A stretch of DNA of 64,000 nucleotides from Streptosporangium amethystogenes (lineage in GTDB: Bacteria > Actinomycetota > Actinomycetes > Streptosporangiales > Streptosporangiaceae): the NCBI RefSeq assembly GCF_000721075.1, contig NZ_JOEQ01000025.1, positions 1 through 64,000 on the forward strand, given 5' to 3'. Below are positions 46,982-55,792 of this stretch, one piece after another. Every line of letters begins with the position of its first letter. Position 1 is the first letter of the stretch. Under the pieces are notes generated by a model. That model saw nothing but the letters and a program-made list of their open reading frames with translations. It made no database searches and was not told the origin of the DNA. The translations under genes were made by a program, and so were the position numbers.

Positions 46982-48310
46982 TTACGCGAGATCGGGGCCC
47001 GGGGTGTCGACCCCGATGCGGTCCGGGGACGAGCCGGTTCCGAACGTGTCGCGGACACGAAGCTCCTGCTCGATCACCCCGGCCAGGCGGCGGACGCCCT
47101 CGCGGATGCGGTCGGGCTCCGGATAGCAGTAGGAGAGCCGCATGTTCCGCGCGCCGCCGCCGTCGGCGAAGAAGCCGGTGCCCGGCACGAAGGCCACCCG
47201 TTCGGAGACCGCGCGGGGCAGCAGTGCCTTGGAGTCGAGCCCCTCGGGGAGGGTGGCCCAGACGAAGAACCCGCCCGCGGGGCGGGTCCAGGTGACGCCG
47301 GCGGGCATCAGCGCCTCCAGCGAGGTGAGCATGGTGTCGCGGCGCTCGCGGTAGAGCTCTCTGAACGTCTTGATCTGCTCGCGCCAGGGCTGGGTGGCGA
47401 GATACTGGCCGACGGCCAGCTGGGTGAAGGAGGAGTGCGACAGGACCGCGGACTCCATCGCCAGCACCAGCTTCTCGCGGACGGCGTGCGGGGCGAGCGC
47501 CCAGCCGACCCGGAAGCCGGGGGCCAGGGTCTTGGAGAACGAGCCGAGATAGACCACGCCCTCGGCGTTGTCGGCGCGGAGCGTCCGCATGGGCTCGCCG
47601 TCGAAGCCGAGCATGCCGTACGGGTTGTCCTCGACGATCAGCACGTCGGCGCGCTGGCAGATCTCCAGGACCTGCTGCCTGCGCGCGGCGTTGAGCGTCA
47701 CCCCGGCGGGGTTCTGGAAGGTGGGGATCGTGTAGAGGAATTTGATCCGATTGCCCGCGCTCTTCAGCGCGTAGATGGTCTGGGCCAGCGACTCGGGGAC
47801 GATTCCCTCGCTGTCCATCGCGATGTGGATGACATTGGCCTGGTAGGCGGAGAACGTGCCCAGGGCTCCGACGTAGGAGGGCCCCTCGGCGAGTACGACA
47901 TCACCCGGGTCGATGAAGATCCGGGTGATCAGGTCGAGGGCCTGCTGGGAGCCGACGGTCACCACGACGTCGTCGGCGTTGGCCTCGATGCCCTCCAGCC
48001 GCATGACGTCGCAGATCTGCTCGCGCAGGTGCGGGTCGCCCTGACCGGAGCCGTACTGGAGCGCGACGGGACCGCGCCTGGCGACCAGGTCGGCGACCAG
48101 CTCACCCACCACGTCCAGGGGCAGGGCGGTGACGTACGGCATTCCGCCGGCGAGCGAGACCACCTCGGGCCTCGACGCGACGGAGAAAAGAGCTCGAATC
48201 TCGGAGGCGACCATCCCGGTTGCTCGTGCCGCGTACCGATCGACGTAGGCGTCGATGCGCGATCCCTGGGTCGGAGCGATGGCCTGACCGTGATCTTTAT
48301 CCTGGGGCAC
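46982..48310 (-). CDS. PLP-dependent aminotransferase (class I/II, LysN/MocR-like)
   Basis: A 442-residue aminotransferase: VVSLAGGMPYVTALPLDVV, LQYGSGQGDPHLREQI, VTVGSQQALDLITRIFIDPGD, YTIPTFQNPAGVTLNAARR, VLIVEDNPYGMLGF and the PLP lysine in LGSFSKTLAPGFRVGW. There is no N-terminal helix-turn-helix, so it is a free enzyme rather than a MocR regulator. Relatives act as 2-aminoadipate or aromatic aminotransferases. GTG 48310 has GAGGAGGTGG 4 nt upstream; 13 upstream codons are not supported. Confidence 0.92.
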   Translation of the reverse strand: MPQDKDHGQAIAPTQGSRIDAYVDRYAARATGMVASEIRALFSVASRPEVVSLAGGMPYVTALPLDVVGELVADLVARRGPVALQYGSGQGDPHLREQICDVMRLEGIEANADDVVVTVGSQQALDLITRIFIDPGDVVLAEGPSYVGALGTFSAYQANVIHIAMDSEGIVPESLAQTIYALKSAGNRIKFLYTIPTFQNPAGVTLNAARRQQVLEICQRADVLIVEDNPYGMLGFDGEPMRTLRADNAEGVVYLGSFSKTLAPGFRVGWALAPHAVREKLVLAMESAVLSHSSFTQLAVGQYLATQPWREQIKTFRELYRERRDTMLTSLEALMPAGVTWTRPAGGFFVWATLPEGLDSKALLPRAVSERVAFVPGTGFFADGGGARNMRLSYCYPEPDRIREGVRRLAGVIEQELRVRDTFGTGSSPDRIGVDTPGPDLA

Positions 48311-48512
48311 GGTCCACCTCCTCAATTGTGTGGCGCATAAAGCGCTCATATTAGAGAAACCAGGTTACGTCAGAGGCCGTAGTCGTCTGCGTGTGGGGAT
48401 GAGACCTCCTGAAACCAAGACCCGCACTGAGCTACGATGCCAGCTGGAGACGCCGTTTTCGCGCGTTTTTCGCCATGGCTTGCACTCGTCTCGCCAGGAT
48501 TGGGGCCAACAG

Positions 48513-49133
48513 GTGTCGCGTCGGCTGGCAAACGTCACTCTCGACAATCTCGACGACCTGCCGCGCCGCTGCCGCCGGTGCGTCTTCTGGGAGCTCGATC
48601 CCGTCAACGCGGATCGGGCGATGAAGGCCGGTGATCCGGGGCTGGAGAAGGAGGCGTGGATCTCCTCCACGCTGCTGGAGTGGGGAAGCTGCGGAAAGAT
48701 CGTCTATGTGGACGGGGTGGCCGCCGGTTTCGTGCTCTACGCGCCGCCGCACTACGTGCCGCGCTCGGTGGCCTTCCCGACCTCGCCGGTCAGCGCGGAC
48801 GCGGTGCTGCTGATGACCGCGCACATCATCCCGGAGTTCTCCGGAGGCGGCCTGGGCCGGATGCTGGTCCAGGGCGTGGCCAAGGACCTGACCCGGCGCG
48901 GGGTGCGGGCGATAGAGGCGTTCGGCGACCTGAAGTGGGAGCAGCCGGGCGCGTGCCTGATGCCCGCTGACTACCTGCTCTCCGTGGGTTTCAAGACGGT
49001 CCGTCCGCACCTGCGCTTCCCCCGCCTCCGCCTGGAGCTCAAGAACGCCGTCTCGTGGCGTGAGGACGTCGAGGTGGCACTGGAGAGGCTCCTTGGGAGC
49101 ATGAGTCCGGAGAGGGCCCTGCGGCCCGTCTGA
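48513..49133 (+). CDS. GNAT-family acetyltransferase
   Basis: A 206-residue protein with an N-terminal Cys-rich entry (LDDLPRRCRRCVFWELDP) and a GNAT fold: GKIVYVDGVAAGFVLYAPP, LLMTAHIIPEFSGGGLGRMLVQGVAKDL and DYLLSVGFKTVRPHLRFPRLRL. GTG 48513 is chosen because GGGG lies 8 nt upstream and the family starts here; the frame extends 61 codons upstream. It is divergent from the aminotransferase. Conserved next to the parB and trx genes in actinomycetes; its substrate is unknown. Confidence 0.85.
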   Translation: MSRRLANVTLDNLDDLPRRCRRCVFWELDPVNADRAMKAGDPGLEKEAWISSTLLEWGSCGKIVYVDGVAAGFVLYAPPHYVPRSVAFPTSPVSADAVLLMTAHIIPEFSGGGLGRMLVQGVAKDLTRRGVRAIEAFGDLKWEQPGACLMPADYLLSVGFKTVRPHLRFPRLRLELKNAVSWREDVEVALERLLGSMSPERALRPV

Positions 49134-49210
49134 GACCCTCTGGAGCCCGTACGGCGCCACCTTGGACGTCCCCCGCGATCCGGAGGCCGAGGTCCGGGCC
49201 CGGCGCAGGC

Positions 49211-49242
49211 GAAAGCCCCCCGCGGTGAGGCGAGGGGCTTTC
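49211..49242. terminator. Bidirectional terminator between GNAT and trxA
   Basis: GAAAGCCCCCCGC and GCGAGGGGCTTTC form a 13-position stem with one mismatch and a 6-nt loop. It lies between convergent stops. Confidence 0.75.
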
Positions 49243-49313
49243 TGTGGGTGGGTGTGCCGCTCGGAAGCGGGTGATACGGCGGGCGCCGTGGGGAGCGGCC
49301 GGCCGCAGGGGGC

Positions 49314-49637
49314 CTAGATGATGCCCTCGAGCTCGCGAAGCAGCATGGCCTTCGGCTTGGCACCGATGATCTGCTTCACAACCTCTCCGTTCTTATAGAC
49401 GTTCAGGGTGGGAATCTGGAGTACGCCGTATTTTGTGGCCGTTGCCGGATTCTCGTCGACGTTCAGCTTGAGGATGGTGAGCTTCTCGGCCTGCTCACCG
49501 GCGATCTCCTCCAGGATCGGCGCCACCTGCCGGCACGGGCCGCACCACTCGGCCCAGAAGTCGACGATCACGGGCTTGTCGCTCTTGAGGACGTCGGCCT
49601 CGAAGCTGGCGTCGGTCACGTGCTTGATGGTCCCCAA
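49314..49637 (-). CDS. trxA: Thioredoxin
   Basis: A 107-residue thioredoxin from TTG 49637: TIKHVTDASFEADVLKSDKP, then VDFWAEWCGPCRQVAPILEEI with the WCGPC active site, and QIPTLNVYKNGEVVKQIIGA with the cis-proline. GTG 49679 overlaps the trxB stop (GTGA) and would give 121 residues. TTG 49637 matches the usual family length; both are possible. It works with trxB just upstream and is probably under SigM-type oxidative stress control. Confidence 0.95.
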   Translation of the reverse strand: MGTIKHVTDASFEADVLKSDKPVIVDFWAEWCGPCRQVAPILEEIAGEQAEKLTILKLNVDENPATATKYGVLQIPTLNVYKNGEVVKQIIGAKPKAMLLRELEGII

Positions 49638-49675
49638 TGTCCTGCTCTCCCTCTGTGCCTGATGCCTGATGTCTG

Positions 49676-50608
49676 TCACTCGGCGGCGTGCTCGGCCAGC
49701 CAGCGCTCGGAGTCGAGCGAGGCTGCGCAGCCGGTGCCCGCGGCGGTGATCGCCTGCCGGTAGGTGTGGTCGACGACGTCGCCGGCGGCGAAGACGCCGT
49801 CGAGGTTGGTGCGGGTCGAGGGGGCGTCGACCCTGATGTAGCCCTCGTCGTCGAGCTCCACCTGGCCCTTGACGAGCTCGGTGCGGGGGTCGTGTCCGAT
49901 CGCGATGAACAGGCCGGTGACCGCCAGTTCGGACTCCTCACCGGTCTTGAGGTTGCGCAGGCGCACCCCGCTCACCTTGTTCTCGCCCAGCACGTCGACG
50001 ACCTCGCTGTCCCAGACGAAGCGGATCTTCTCGTTCGCGAACGCGCGGTCCTGCATGATCTTGCTGGCGCGCAGCTCGTCGCGGCGGTGCACGACGGTCA
50101 CCGAGGAGGCGAACCGGGTGAGGAAGGTGGCCTCCTCCATGGCGGTGTCGCCGCCGCCCACGACCACGATGTCCTGGCCGCGGAAGAAGAAGCCGTCACA
50201 GGTGGCGCACCAGGACACGCCGTGTCCGGACAGGCGCTTCTCGTTGGGCACGCCCAGCTCGCGGTAGCCGGAGCCGGTGGCCAGGATGACGGACCTGGCG
50301 TAGAAGGTGTCGGTGGCGGTCTTGACGACCTTGGGGCTGGCCGTCAGGTCGACCTCCACGATGTCGTCGGCGACCAGCTCGGCACCGAACCGCTCGGCCT
50401 GCTTGCGCAGCCCGTCCATCAGGTCGGGGCCCATGATGCCGTCGGGGAAGCCCGGGAAGTTCTCAACCTCGGTGGTGTTCATCAGGGCGCCACCGGCGGT
50501 GACGGATCCCTCGAAGACCAGTGGGTTGAGGTCGGCACGCGCGGAGTACACAGCGGATGTGTAACCGGCGGGACCCGATCCGATGATGATCACATTCCGG
50601 ACGTCCAT
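49676..50608 (-). CDS. trxB: Thioredoxin reductase
   Basis: A 310-residue flavoprotein: [20 protein letters not shown] (FAD motif), [11 protein letters not shown] with the redox-active [21 protein letters not shown] (NADPH motif) and [23 protein letters not shown] 50608 matches the usual family start; ATG 50650 would add 14 residues. It reduces thioredoxin with NADPH. The trxB-trxA pair is the conserved downstream part of the sigM locus. Confidence 0.96.
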   Translation of the reverse strand: MDVRNVIIIGSGPAGYTSAVYSARADLNPLVFEGSVTAGGALMNTTEVENFPGFPDGIMGPDLMDGLRKQAERFGAELVADDIVEVDLTASPKVVKTATDTFYARSVILATGSGYRELGVPNEKRLSGHGVSWCATCDGFFFRGQDIVVVGGGDTAMEEATFLTRFASSVTVVHRRDELRASKIMQDRAFANEKIRFVWDSEVVDVLGENKVSGVRLRNLKTGEESELAVTGLFIAIGHDPRTELVKGQVELDDEGYIRVDAPSTRTNLDGVFAAGDVVDHTYRQAITAAGTGCAASLDSERWLAEHAAE

Positions 50609-50707
50609 CAGTGCTCGTGCCTCTCCCTCTGTCGATGCCACCGGCGTCAACAGATCCTAGGCGCAGCTGATTCCCGCCCGGCGCACCGACGGATCCACAG
50701 GTGGAAT

Positions 50708-50748
50708 GGGAAGGCCCGGCACGGAACGAATCCGTGCCGGGCCTTCCC
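50708..50748 (-). terminator. Perfect 18-bp hairpin after the anti-sigma gene
   Basis: The two 18-bp arms (from GGGAAGGCCCGG and complement) pair without mismatch around ACGAA. It lies 36 bp past the anti-sigma stop and 100 bp before trxB, so trxB must have its own promoter or depend on read-through. Confidence 0.8.
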
Positions 50749-50784
50749 GGAAAGGGTGAGGACCCTACCCGCAGGTCACCCCGA

Positions 50785-51705
50785 TCACTTCCAGCGTGCG
50801 AGGCCGGGCTTGCGCACGTTGTCGCACTGCGGGCCCACGACGTGGACACGCACGGTGTTCTTGGCCTGGTTCTGCCAGAAGAGCAGGATGTTGGCCTCCT
50901 GCCCGTTGTAGAACCCCTGGTCCACGGCGAAGGGCGACTTGCCGATCTCCTCCGAGACCTGCTGGACACACTTGTCGATCCCCGACTTGTCAGTCGTGCC
51001 GACGATGGTTGCGGGGCCGATGTAGTTGAGCAGCGAGCCGCGGAGCTCGGCGTCGGTGTAGTTCCAGTTGCTGTCGGTCAGCGCGTACTGGACCGTGTCG
51101 CTCGGCACGGGCTGGGCGATGACAGACCCCGGGGCCGGACCGGACGCGGTGAGCGTCCCGGTCGCCAGCACGGTCGCACCGATCACCGCGGCCGCCGCGC
51201 CCACCGCCGCGGCGGGCATCGCCCACCGGCGCCGCCGGGTCGCCCGCCGGGGCGCGCCATGACGTCTGGCCGGACCCGCGGGGTTCACCGGGGTCACGGT
51301 GCCGTCGTCGCCGACGATCCCCAGCCGTACGGCCGGCTCAGGCTGCTGCTCGGGAAGAGGTGCCCTCTCCCACGGCGCCGGTTCGACGGGAGATCCCGTC
51401 TCCCACGGCGCGTCACGCATTATGTCGTCCCAGGCCGGTGCTTCCACCAGCCCCACTCCACCTCCACGGAAGCTCTCGGCCTCGGCGGCCAGCGCACGGT
51501 CGATTCTCAGCGCGACTCCCATCGGCATCGCCGGTGTGGGCGTCGCCGCGAGCATCTCACGGACCGCTGCGAGGTCGGCGAGACTTTCGCCACAGGGATC
51601 GCAGATCGCGAGATGTTCGCGTACCTGCACGGCCGTGGCGGCGTCGAGGAGTCCCTCGGCCAGTTCGGCCAAGATCTCCAGGTCGTAGTGCGTATCACCC
51701 GTCAC
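50785..51705 (-). CDS. Anti-SigM-type zinc-binding anti-sigma factor
   Basis: A 306-residue membrane protein. The N-terminal ZAS-like motif is H-x3-C-x2-C (HLAICDPC) in a sigma-binding domain. A Pro-rich linker precedes a basic stretch (RRHGAPRRATRRRRW), one membrane helix (AAAVGAAAAVIGATVLATG) and an outer domain with NWNYTDAELRGSLLNYIG and QVSEEIGKSPFAVDQGFYNG. It holds the ECF sigma factor encoded upstream and should release it on envelope or redox stress. It overlaps sigM by 11 bp, the M. tuberculosis sigM-Rv3912 arrangement. Confidence 0.88.
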   Translation of the reverse strand: MTGDTHYDLEILAELAEGLLDAATAVQVREHLAICDPCGESLADLAAVREMLAATPTPAMPMGVALRIDRALAAEAESFRGGGVGLVEAPAWDDIMRDAPWETGSPVEPAPWERAPLPEQQPEPAVRLGIVGDDGTVTPVNPAGPARRHGAPRRATRRRRWAMPAAAVGAAAAVIGATVLATGTLTASGPAPGSVIAQPVPSDTVQYALTDSNWNYTDAELRGSLLNYIGPATIVGTTDKSGIDKCVQQVSEEIGKSPFAVDQGFYNGQEANILLFWQNQAKNTVRVHVVGPQCDNVRKPGLARWK

Positions 51706-52342
51706 GAAGTTGTGCTCCCTTCGCGGATGAGACGCGAGACAGGTCTGATCGGTTCCGTAAATGGGAAAGAATCGGGGCGAGTTTCGCCCGGCCGCGCGCG
51801 CATCGGCTCTTCACCGTGCCGCTCGGCACCTCCAGCACCTGGGCCGCGTCCTCGATCGAGTAGCCCATCATGTCCACGAGCACCAGCGCGGCGCGCTGGT
51901 CGGAGGGCAGCAGCTTCAGAGCCGCGGAGACCTCCATGGAAACCTCGCGCTCGGCCGTCTGGTCGAGCATCGGAGCGTCACGCTCTGCGGCCTCGACGAG
52001 TTCGTCGTCGGCCACCGGGCGTACCGATTTCCTGCGCATGCGGTCGAGGCAGGCGTTGACCACGATGCGGTGCAGCCACGTGGTCACCGCCGCCTCGCCG
52101 CGGAAACTCCCGGCCTTGCGGTAGGCCGAGACGAAGGCGTCCTGAACGGCATCGGCCGCCTCGTCGGGGTCGCCCAGCGTGCGCAGGGCGACCGCCCACA
52201 TGCGGTCTCGATGTCGCTTGACTATCTCACTGAAGGCGTGCGGATCCCCGGCGAGGTGCCGGGTGAGCAGGTCGGCGTCGGACATGGGGGCCTTCGCCGT
52301 CTGCTGGTCCGCCGCTGGCGGGGTCTCGGGTGGGGAATTCAC
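51695..52342 (-). CDS. sigM: ECF sigma factor SigM
   Basis: An ECF sigma factor of about 215 residues. Region 2 reads DPHAFSEIVKRHRDRMWAVALR and DEAADAVQDAFVSAYRKAGSFRGEA with the DNA-melting Trp-Leu (VTTWLHRIVVN). Region 4 reads LPSDQRAALVLVDMMGYSIEDAAQVLEVPSGTVKSR. GTG 52342 or ATG 52285 (MSDADLLTRHLAGD, with GAAGG 7 nt upstream) are both plausible starts. It is paired with the anti-sigma gene downstream and lies in the conserved murJ-sigM-trx block, hence the symbol. Confidence 0.93.
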   Translation of the reverse strand: MNSPPETPPAADQQTAKAPMSDADLLTRHLAGDPHAFSEIVKRHRDRMWAVALRTLGDPDEAADAVQDAFVSAYRKAGSFRGEAAVTTWLHRIVVNACLDRMRRKSVRPVADDELVEAAERDAPMLDQTAEREVSMEVSAALKLLPSDQRAALVLVDMMGYSIEDAAQVLEVPSGTVKSRCARGRAKLAPILSHLRNRSDLSRVSSAKGAQLRDG

Positions 52343-52456
52343 AAGGAGAGTCCTGCTATACCGGTCCGGGGAGAACACCACTACGGGATAGATGGTGCCA
52401 CGGATTCTCCGATGATCTGCAATAAGCCGCGTAAAACAGATCAAATCGCACCGGTG

Positions 52457-53971
52457 TCACTTGGTCGTGAGGACCTTTATCTCCTGTACCTGGCCGCGGA
52501 ACTTGCCCTGGTAGCTGGGCAGCTTGGTGAACCAGACGAGCACGTAGCGGCCCTTCGGCGGGTTCTCCGCAGAGTACGTCTTCTTGCCGGAGAGTCCGTT
52601 GAACTTCTCGACCGCGGTCAGGGCGTCGACGTCGGGCGAGTCACCGATCCTGAGCTCCGCGGCGCCGCCCGAGGTACCGCCGAAGTCGATCGAGACCTGC
52701 TTGACCGGGATGCTTTCCCCCATGTCCAGCAGCAGGCCGACACCTTTCTTGAGCCGCCCGAAGTCGGCGGAGTCGTACGTCTCGGAGTGCCAGTCGGTGG
52801 ACTCCTTGCCGTCGGCCGCGGCCGAGGCCCACCTGCTGCCCTCCTCCCGGTCGCCCAGCGGGTCGAAGCCGATGACCGAAGAGGGCTTCACCTCGCGGGT
52901 GGCGACGGCCACGGTCGGCGTGGGAGCGGCGCTCTGCTCACCGGTGACCGGGGTGCCGGCGTTGCCGATGCTGCGGCCGAGCGTCCAGGCGCCCAGGCCG
53001 ACGGCCACCATCACCAGCAGCACGACGACGGTCATGGCGACCTTGTTGAGCATCCCGCCACCCGCCTGGCGGGGCATCGGACGGGGCTGGTGCCGGGGCG
53101 GGGGCGTGTGGTGCTGGGGCTTCGCGGTGTCGATGCCCTCGGAGCGGGAGGAGGCCACCGGGAGCACCGTCATGGGCATCGGCGTCGGCATCGGCAGCGG
53201 GCTGGGCCGCGACACCGAGGCCAGTGCCTCGGCGAGCTCGGCAGGCGTGGTCAGCGGATCGGCCCCGCGCCTGGTCTCCGGCAGCATCGCCCGGCAGACG
53301 ATGGTGTCGAGGTAGCCGGGAACACCCGCGGTGACCTGGCGCGGCGTGCAGAAGTGCCCGTCGTCCATGGGCGCGACGGGCAGGCCGCCGCTGTCGTGCT
53401 CCTCACCCGGCCAGTGGCCGGTCAGCCCGGCGTACAGCAGGCGGCCGAGGCCCTCGGCGTCCTCACGGGCCCCGTCGTCGCTGGTCACGTCGTTCAGGAC
53501 GGCGTCGACCCCCAGGCCGAGCAGCTTGACGGTGCTGCCCGCCGTCCAGACCAGGTGCTCGGGGGTCAGGCAGAGGTGGGAGAGGTTCGCCTCGTGCGCG
53601 TGGGCCAGTGCCTCGGCGGCCTCGGCGACCATCGCGGCGGCCCGCTCGGGGTCGAGCGGGCCACCCGCGATCATGTCGCCGAAGGTCTCACCGCTCACCC
53701 ACTCGCTGACCACGTAGGAGTGGCCGTCGTCCTCGGTCGCGTCGAAGACCTGGGTGAGACGGGGATCGGTCAGTCGGCTGGCCACCCGGGCCGCCGTGAC
53801 GACCTCGTTCAGGCGCGGGAAGTCGGGGTCGAAGGTGTGGACGGCGACGGGCCGGGCGAGCACCTCGTCGATGGCCTTCCACAGCGTGGCGCCACCGGAC
53901 TCGTAGACGCGGTCTTCGAGCCGGAAGCGCTCGGCCAGCTTGGTGCCGGGCTCGACGGTGGGAGAACTCAT
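52457..53971 (-). CDS. Membrane pseudokinase of the MurJ locus
   Basis: A 504-residue protein with a protein-kinase-like N-terminal domain (residues 10-260) that lacks all catalytic signatures: the VAIK lysine position is AVHTF, the HRD loop is SHLCLTPEHL, and the DFG site is LLGLGVD. A Pro-rich linker follows, then one membrane helix (MLNKVAMTVVVLLVMVAVGLGAW), and a roughly 160-residue outer domain with a discoidin-like pattern (DWHSETYDSADFGRLKKGVG). In mycobacteria the equivalent pseudokinase is fused to MurJ and binds a phosphorylated FhaA; here it is a separate gene downstream of murJ. Confidence 0.88.
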   Translation of the reverse strand: MSSPTVEPGTKLAERFRLEDRVYESGGATLWKAIDEVLARPVAVHTFDPDFPRLNEVVTAARVASRLTDPRLTQVFDATEDDGHSYVVSEWVSGETFGDMIAGGPLDPERAAAMVAEAAEALAHAHEANLSHLCLTPEHLVWTAGSTVKLLGLGVDAVLNDVTSDDGAREDAEGLGRLLYAGLTGHWPGEEHDSGGLPVAPMDDGHFCTPRQVTAGVPGYLDTIVCRAMLPETRRGADPLTTPAELAEALASVSRPSPLPMPTPMPMTVLPVASSRSEGIDTAKPQHHTPPPRHQPRPMPRQAGGGMLNKVAMTVVVLLVMVAVGLGAWTLGRSIGNAGTPVTGEQSAAPTPTVAVATREVKPSSVIGFDPLGDREEGSRWASAAADGKESTDWHSETYDSADFGRLKKGVGLLLDMGESIPVKQVSIDFGGTSGGAAELRIGDSPDVDALTAVEKFNGLSGKKTYSAENPPKGRYVLVWFTKLPSYQGKFRGQVQEIKVLTTK

Positions 53972-54166
53972 GAGGACTCCGAAACTGAGAACACGACAGC
54001 ACCACGCCAGGTCGGCACATCAAGACACATCACATGATGCCGGGTGGATCCGCCCACGCCCTCCTGCTTCCATTAGCCGCATGTCACCACACGTGTCGCA
54101 CCATGGTAGTCCCGCGCCGGTTCCGCCCGTGTTCGCCTTGTCAGACGTTTGAGACAAGCCTTTGGC

Positions 54167-55771
54167 TTACCGGCCTACCCGTCCTGCCACCATTCCAACG
54201 ATCGAGCTCACTTCGGGGATGCGCATCCGGTGGGCGATCGCCAAGTAAAGAACCATACCGAGTCCGCCGCCCGCTGCCAGCATGATGGCGGCGCTCAGCG
54301 CGTCCAGCCCGGTGAGTTCCTGCGTGATCCACAGCACGCCGAGCGCGAGCGCCGCCGCGGGGAGCGAGGCCAGGTACATCCGGGACAGCCCGGCGGCCAC
54401 CTTGCGCCCTCCCAGGCCCTGCACCCTGCGCGAGGCCAGCACCCAGGCGACCGCGCTGCCCACCACGTAGGCGACGGTGAACGCCAGGGCCAGGCCCATC
54501 ACGATGTACTCCGCAGGCAGGGTGAAGTAGGCCACCAGGCTGAGCGTGGCGTTGACCGTCACGTTGCCGACGGCCAGGAAGACCGGGGTGCGGGTGTCGC
54601 CGAAGGAGTAGAAGACCCGCAGCAGGAGCTGGAAGATCGAGAAGGGAACCAGCGCCAGCCCGAAGACCTGCAGCACGTTGCCGATGTAGATCGCCGAGTC
54701 GACGGTCATGTTGCCCCAGGAGAAGATCAGCACGGTCACCGCGGGGCCGAGCACCATCAGCAGCAGCCCGGCGGGCACGAGGAGCACCGAGATCAGCCGC
54801 ACCCCCGAGGAGAACTCCGCCCTGACCGACTCCAGGCTTCCCTCGGCCACGCCCCTGCTCATCCGGGGCAGCATCGCGGTGATCACCGAGACCGCGATGA
54901 TCCCGTACGGGAGCTGGAAGAGCTGGTAGGCGAAGGCGTAGGCGGCGTTTCCCGCACCGGGTGCCTGCTGGCCCGCGCCGGTCGCCAGTTTGGTGGTGAT
55001 CAGGAAGCCCAGCTGGCTGATCCCCACGTAGGCGAAGGTCCAGACCGCGGTCCTGCCCATCTCGCCGAGCCCGGCGTTGCGCAGGTCGAACCTGGGCCGG
55101 AAGCGGAAGCCGACCCGGTGCAGCGCGACGACCAGCACCGCGCACTGCGCCACGATACCGGCGGTGGTGCCGAGCCCGAGCAGCGCCAGGTCGGTGTCGC
55201 TGATCGTGTCGACGTCGGTGCCCGCCCCGCCCAGCTTCACGTAGTAGCCGACCGCGACGCCGATCATCACGAGGTTGTTCAGCACCGGCGCCCACATCGG
55301 CGCGGCGAACCTGTCGCGGGTGTTGAGGATCGCGCCGGCGATCGCGCCGACCCCGAAGAAGGCGATCTGCGGGAGGATGAACTGCGCCAGTCTCACCGCC
55401 ACCTCGGTCTGCCGAGGACTCCAGTCGGTGCTGTAGAGACTGATCAACGGCCCGGCCAGCGCCACCGCGATCACCGCCAGCAGCGTCAGCGTGACGAACC
55501 CGATCGTCATCAGCCGCTGCTCGTAGGCCCGGCCGCCGTCGGGGTCGGCCTGCTGCCGCCGGATGATCATCGGGACCACGACGCTGCTCAGGATCCCGCC
55601 GATGAGCAGGTCGAACAGGGTGAACGGGATCGTGTAGGCCACGTTGTAGGCGTCGCCCAGGGCGAAGGTCCCGATGGCCGCGGCGAGCACCGCCGTCCGG
55701 ACGAAGCCGGTGACGCGGGAGACCATCGTCCCCGCCGCCATGATCGCGCTCGCGCGCAGGACCCTGCTCAT
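54167..55771 (-). CDS. murJ: Lipid II flippase MurJ
   Basis: A 534-residue MOP-superfamily flippase with 14 predicted membrane segments: SAIMAAGTMVSRVTGFVRTA, VAYTIPFTLFDLLIGGILSSV, FGVGAIAGAILNTRDRFAAP, YQLFQLPYGIIAVSVITAMLP and FYSFGDTRTPVFLAVG. It moves lipid II across the membrane for peptidoglycan synthesis. ATG 55771 has GGAGG upstream. It lies between the DUF6049 gene and its pseudokinase partner. Confidence 0.96.
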   Translation of the reverse strand: MSRVLRASAIMAAGTMVSRVTGFVRTAVLAAAIGTFALGDAYNVAYTIPFTLFDLLIGGILSSVVVPMIIRRQQADPDGGRAYEQRLMTIGFVTLTLLAVIAVALAGPLISLYSTDWSPRQTEVAVRLAQFILPQIAFFGVGAIAGAILNTRDRFAAPMWAPVLNNLVMIGVAVGYYVKLGGAGTDVDTISDTDLALLGLGTTAGIVAQCAVLVVALHRVGFRFRPRFDLRNAGLGEMGRTAVWTFAYVGISQLGFLITTKLATGAGQQAPGAGNAAYAFAYQLFQLPYGIIAVSVITAMLPRMSRGVAEGSLESVRAEFSSGVRLISVLLVPAGLLLMVLGPAVTVLIFSWGNMTVDSAIYIGNVLQVFGLALVPFSIFQLLLRVFYSFGDTRTPVFLAVGNVTVNATLSLVAYFTLPAEYIVMGLALAFTVAYVVGSAVAWVLASRRVQGLGGRKVAAGLSRMYLASLPAAALALGVLWITQELTGLDALSAAIMLAAGGGLGMVLYLAIAHRMRIPEVSSIVGMVAGRVGR

Positions 55772-55792
55772 GCGCCATTCCTCCGCTGGGTG

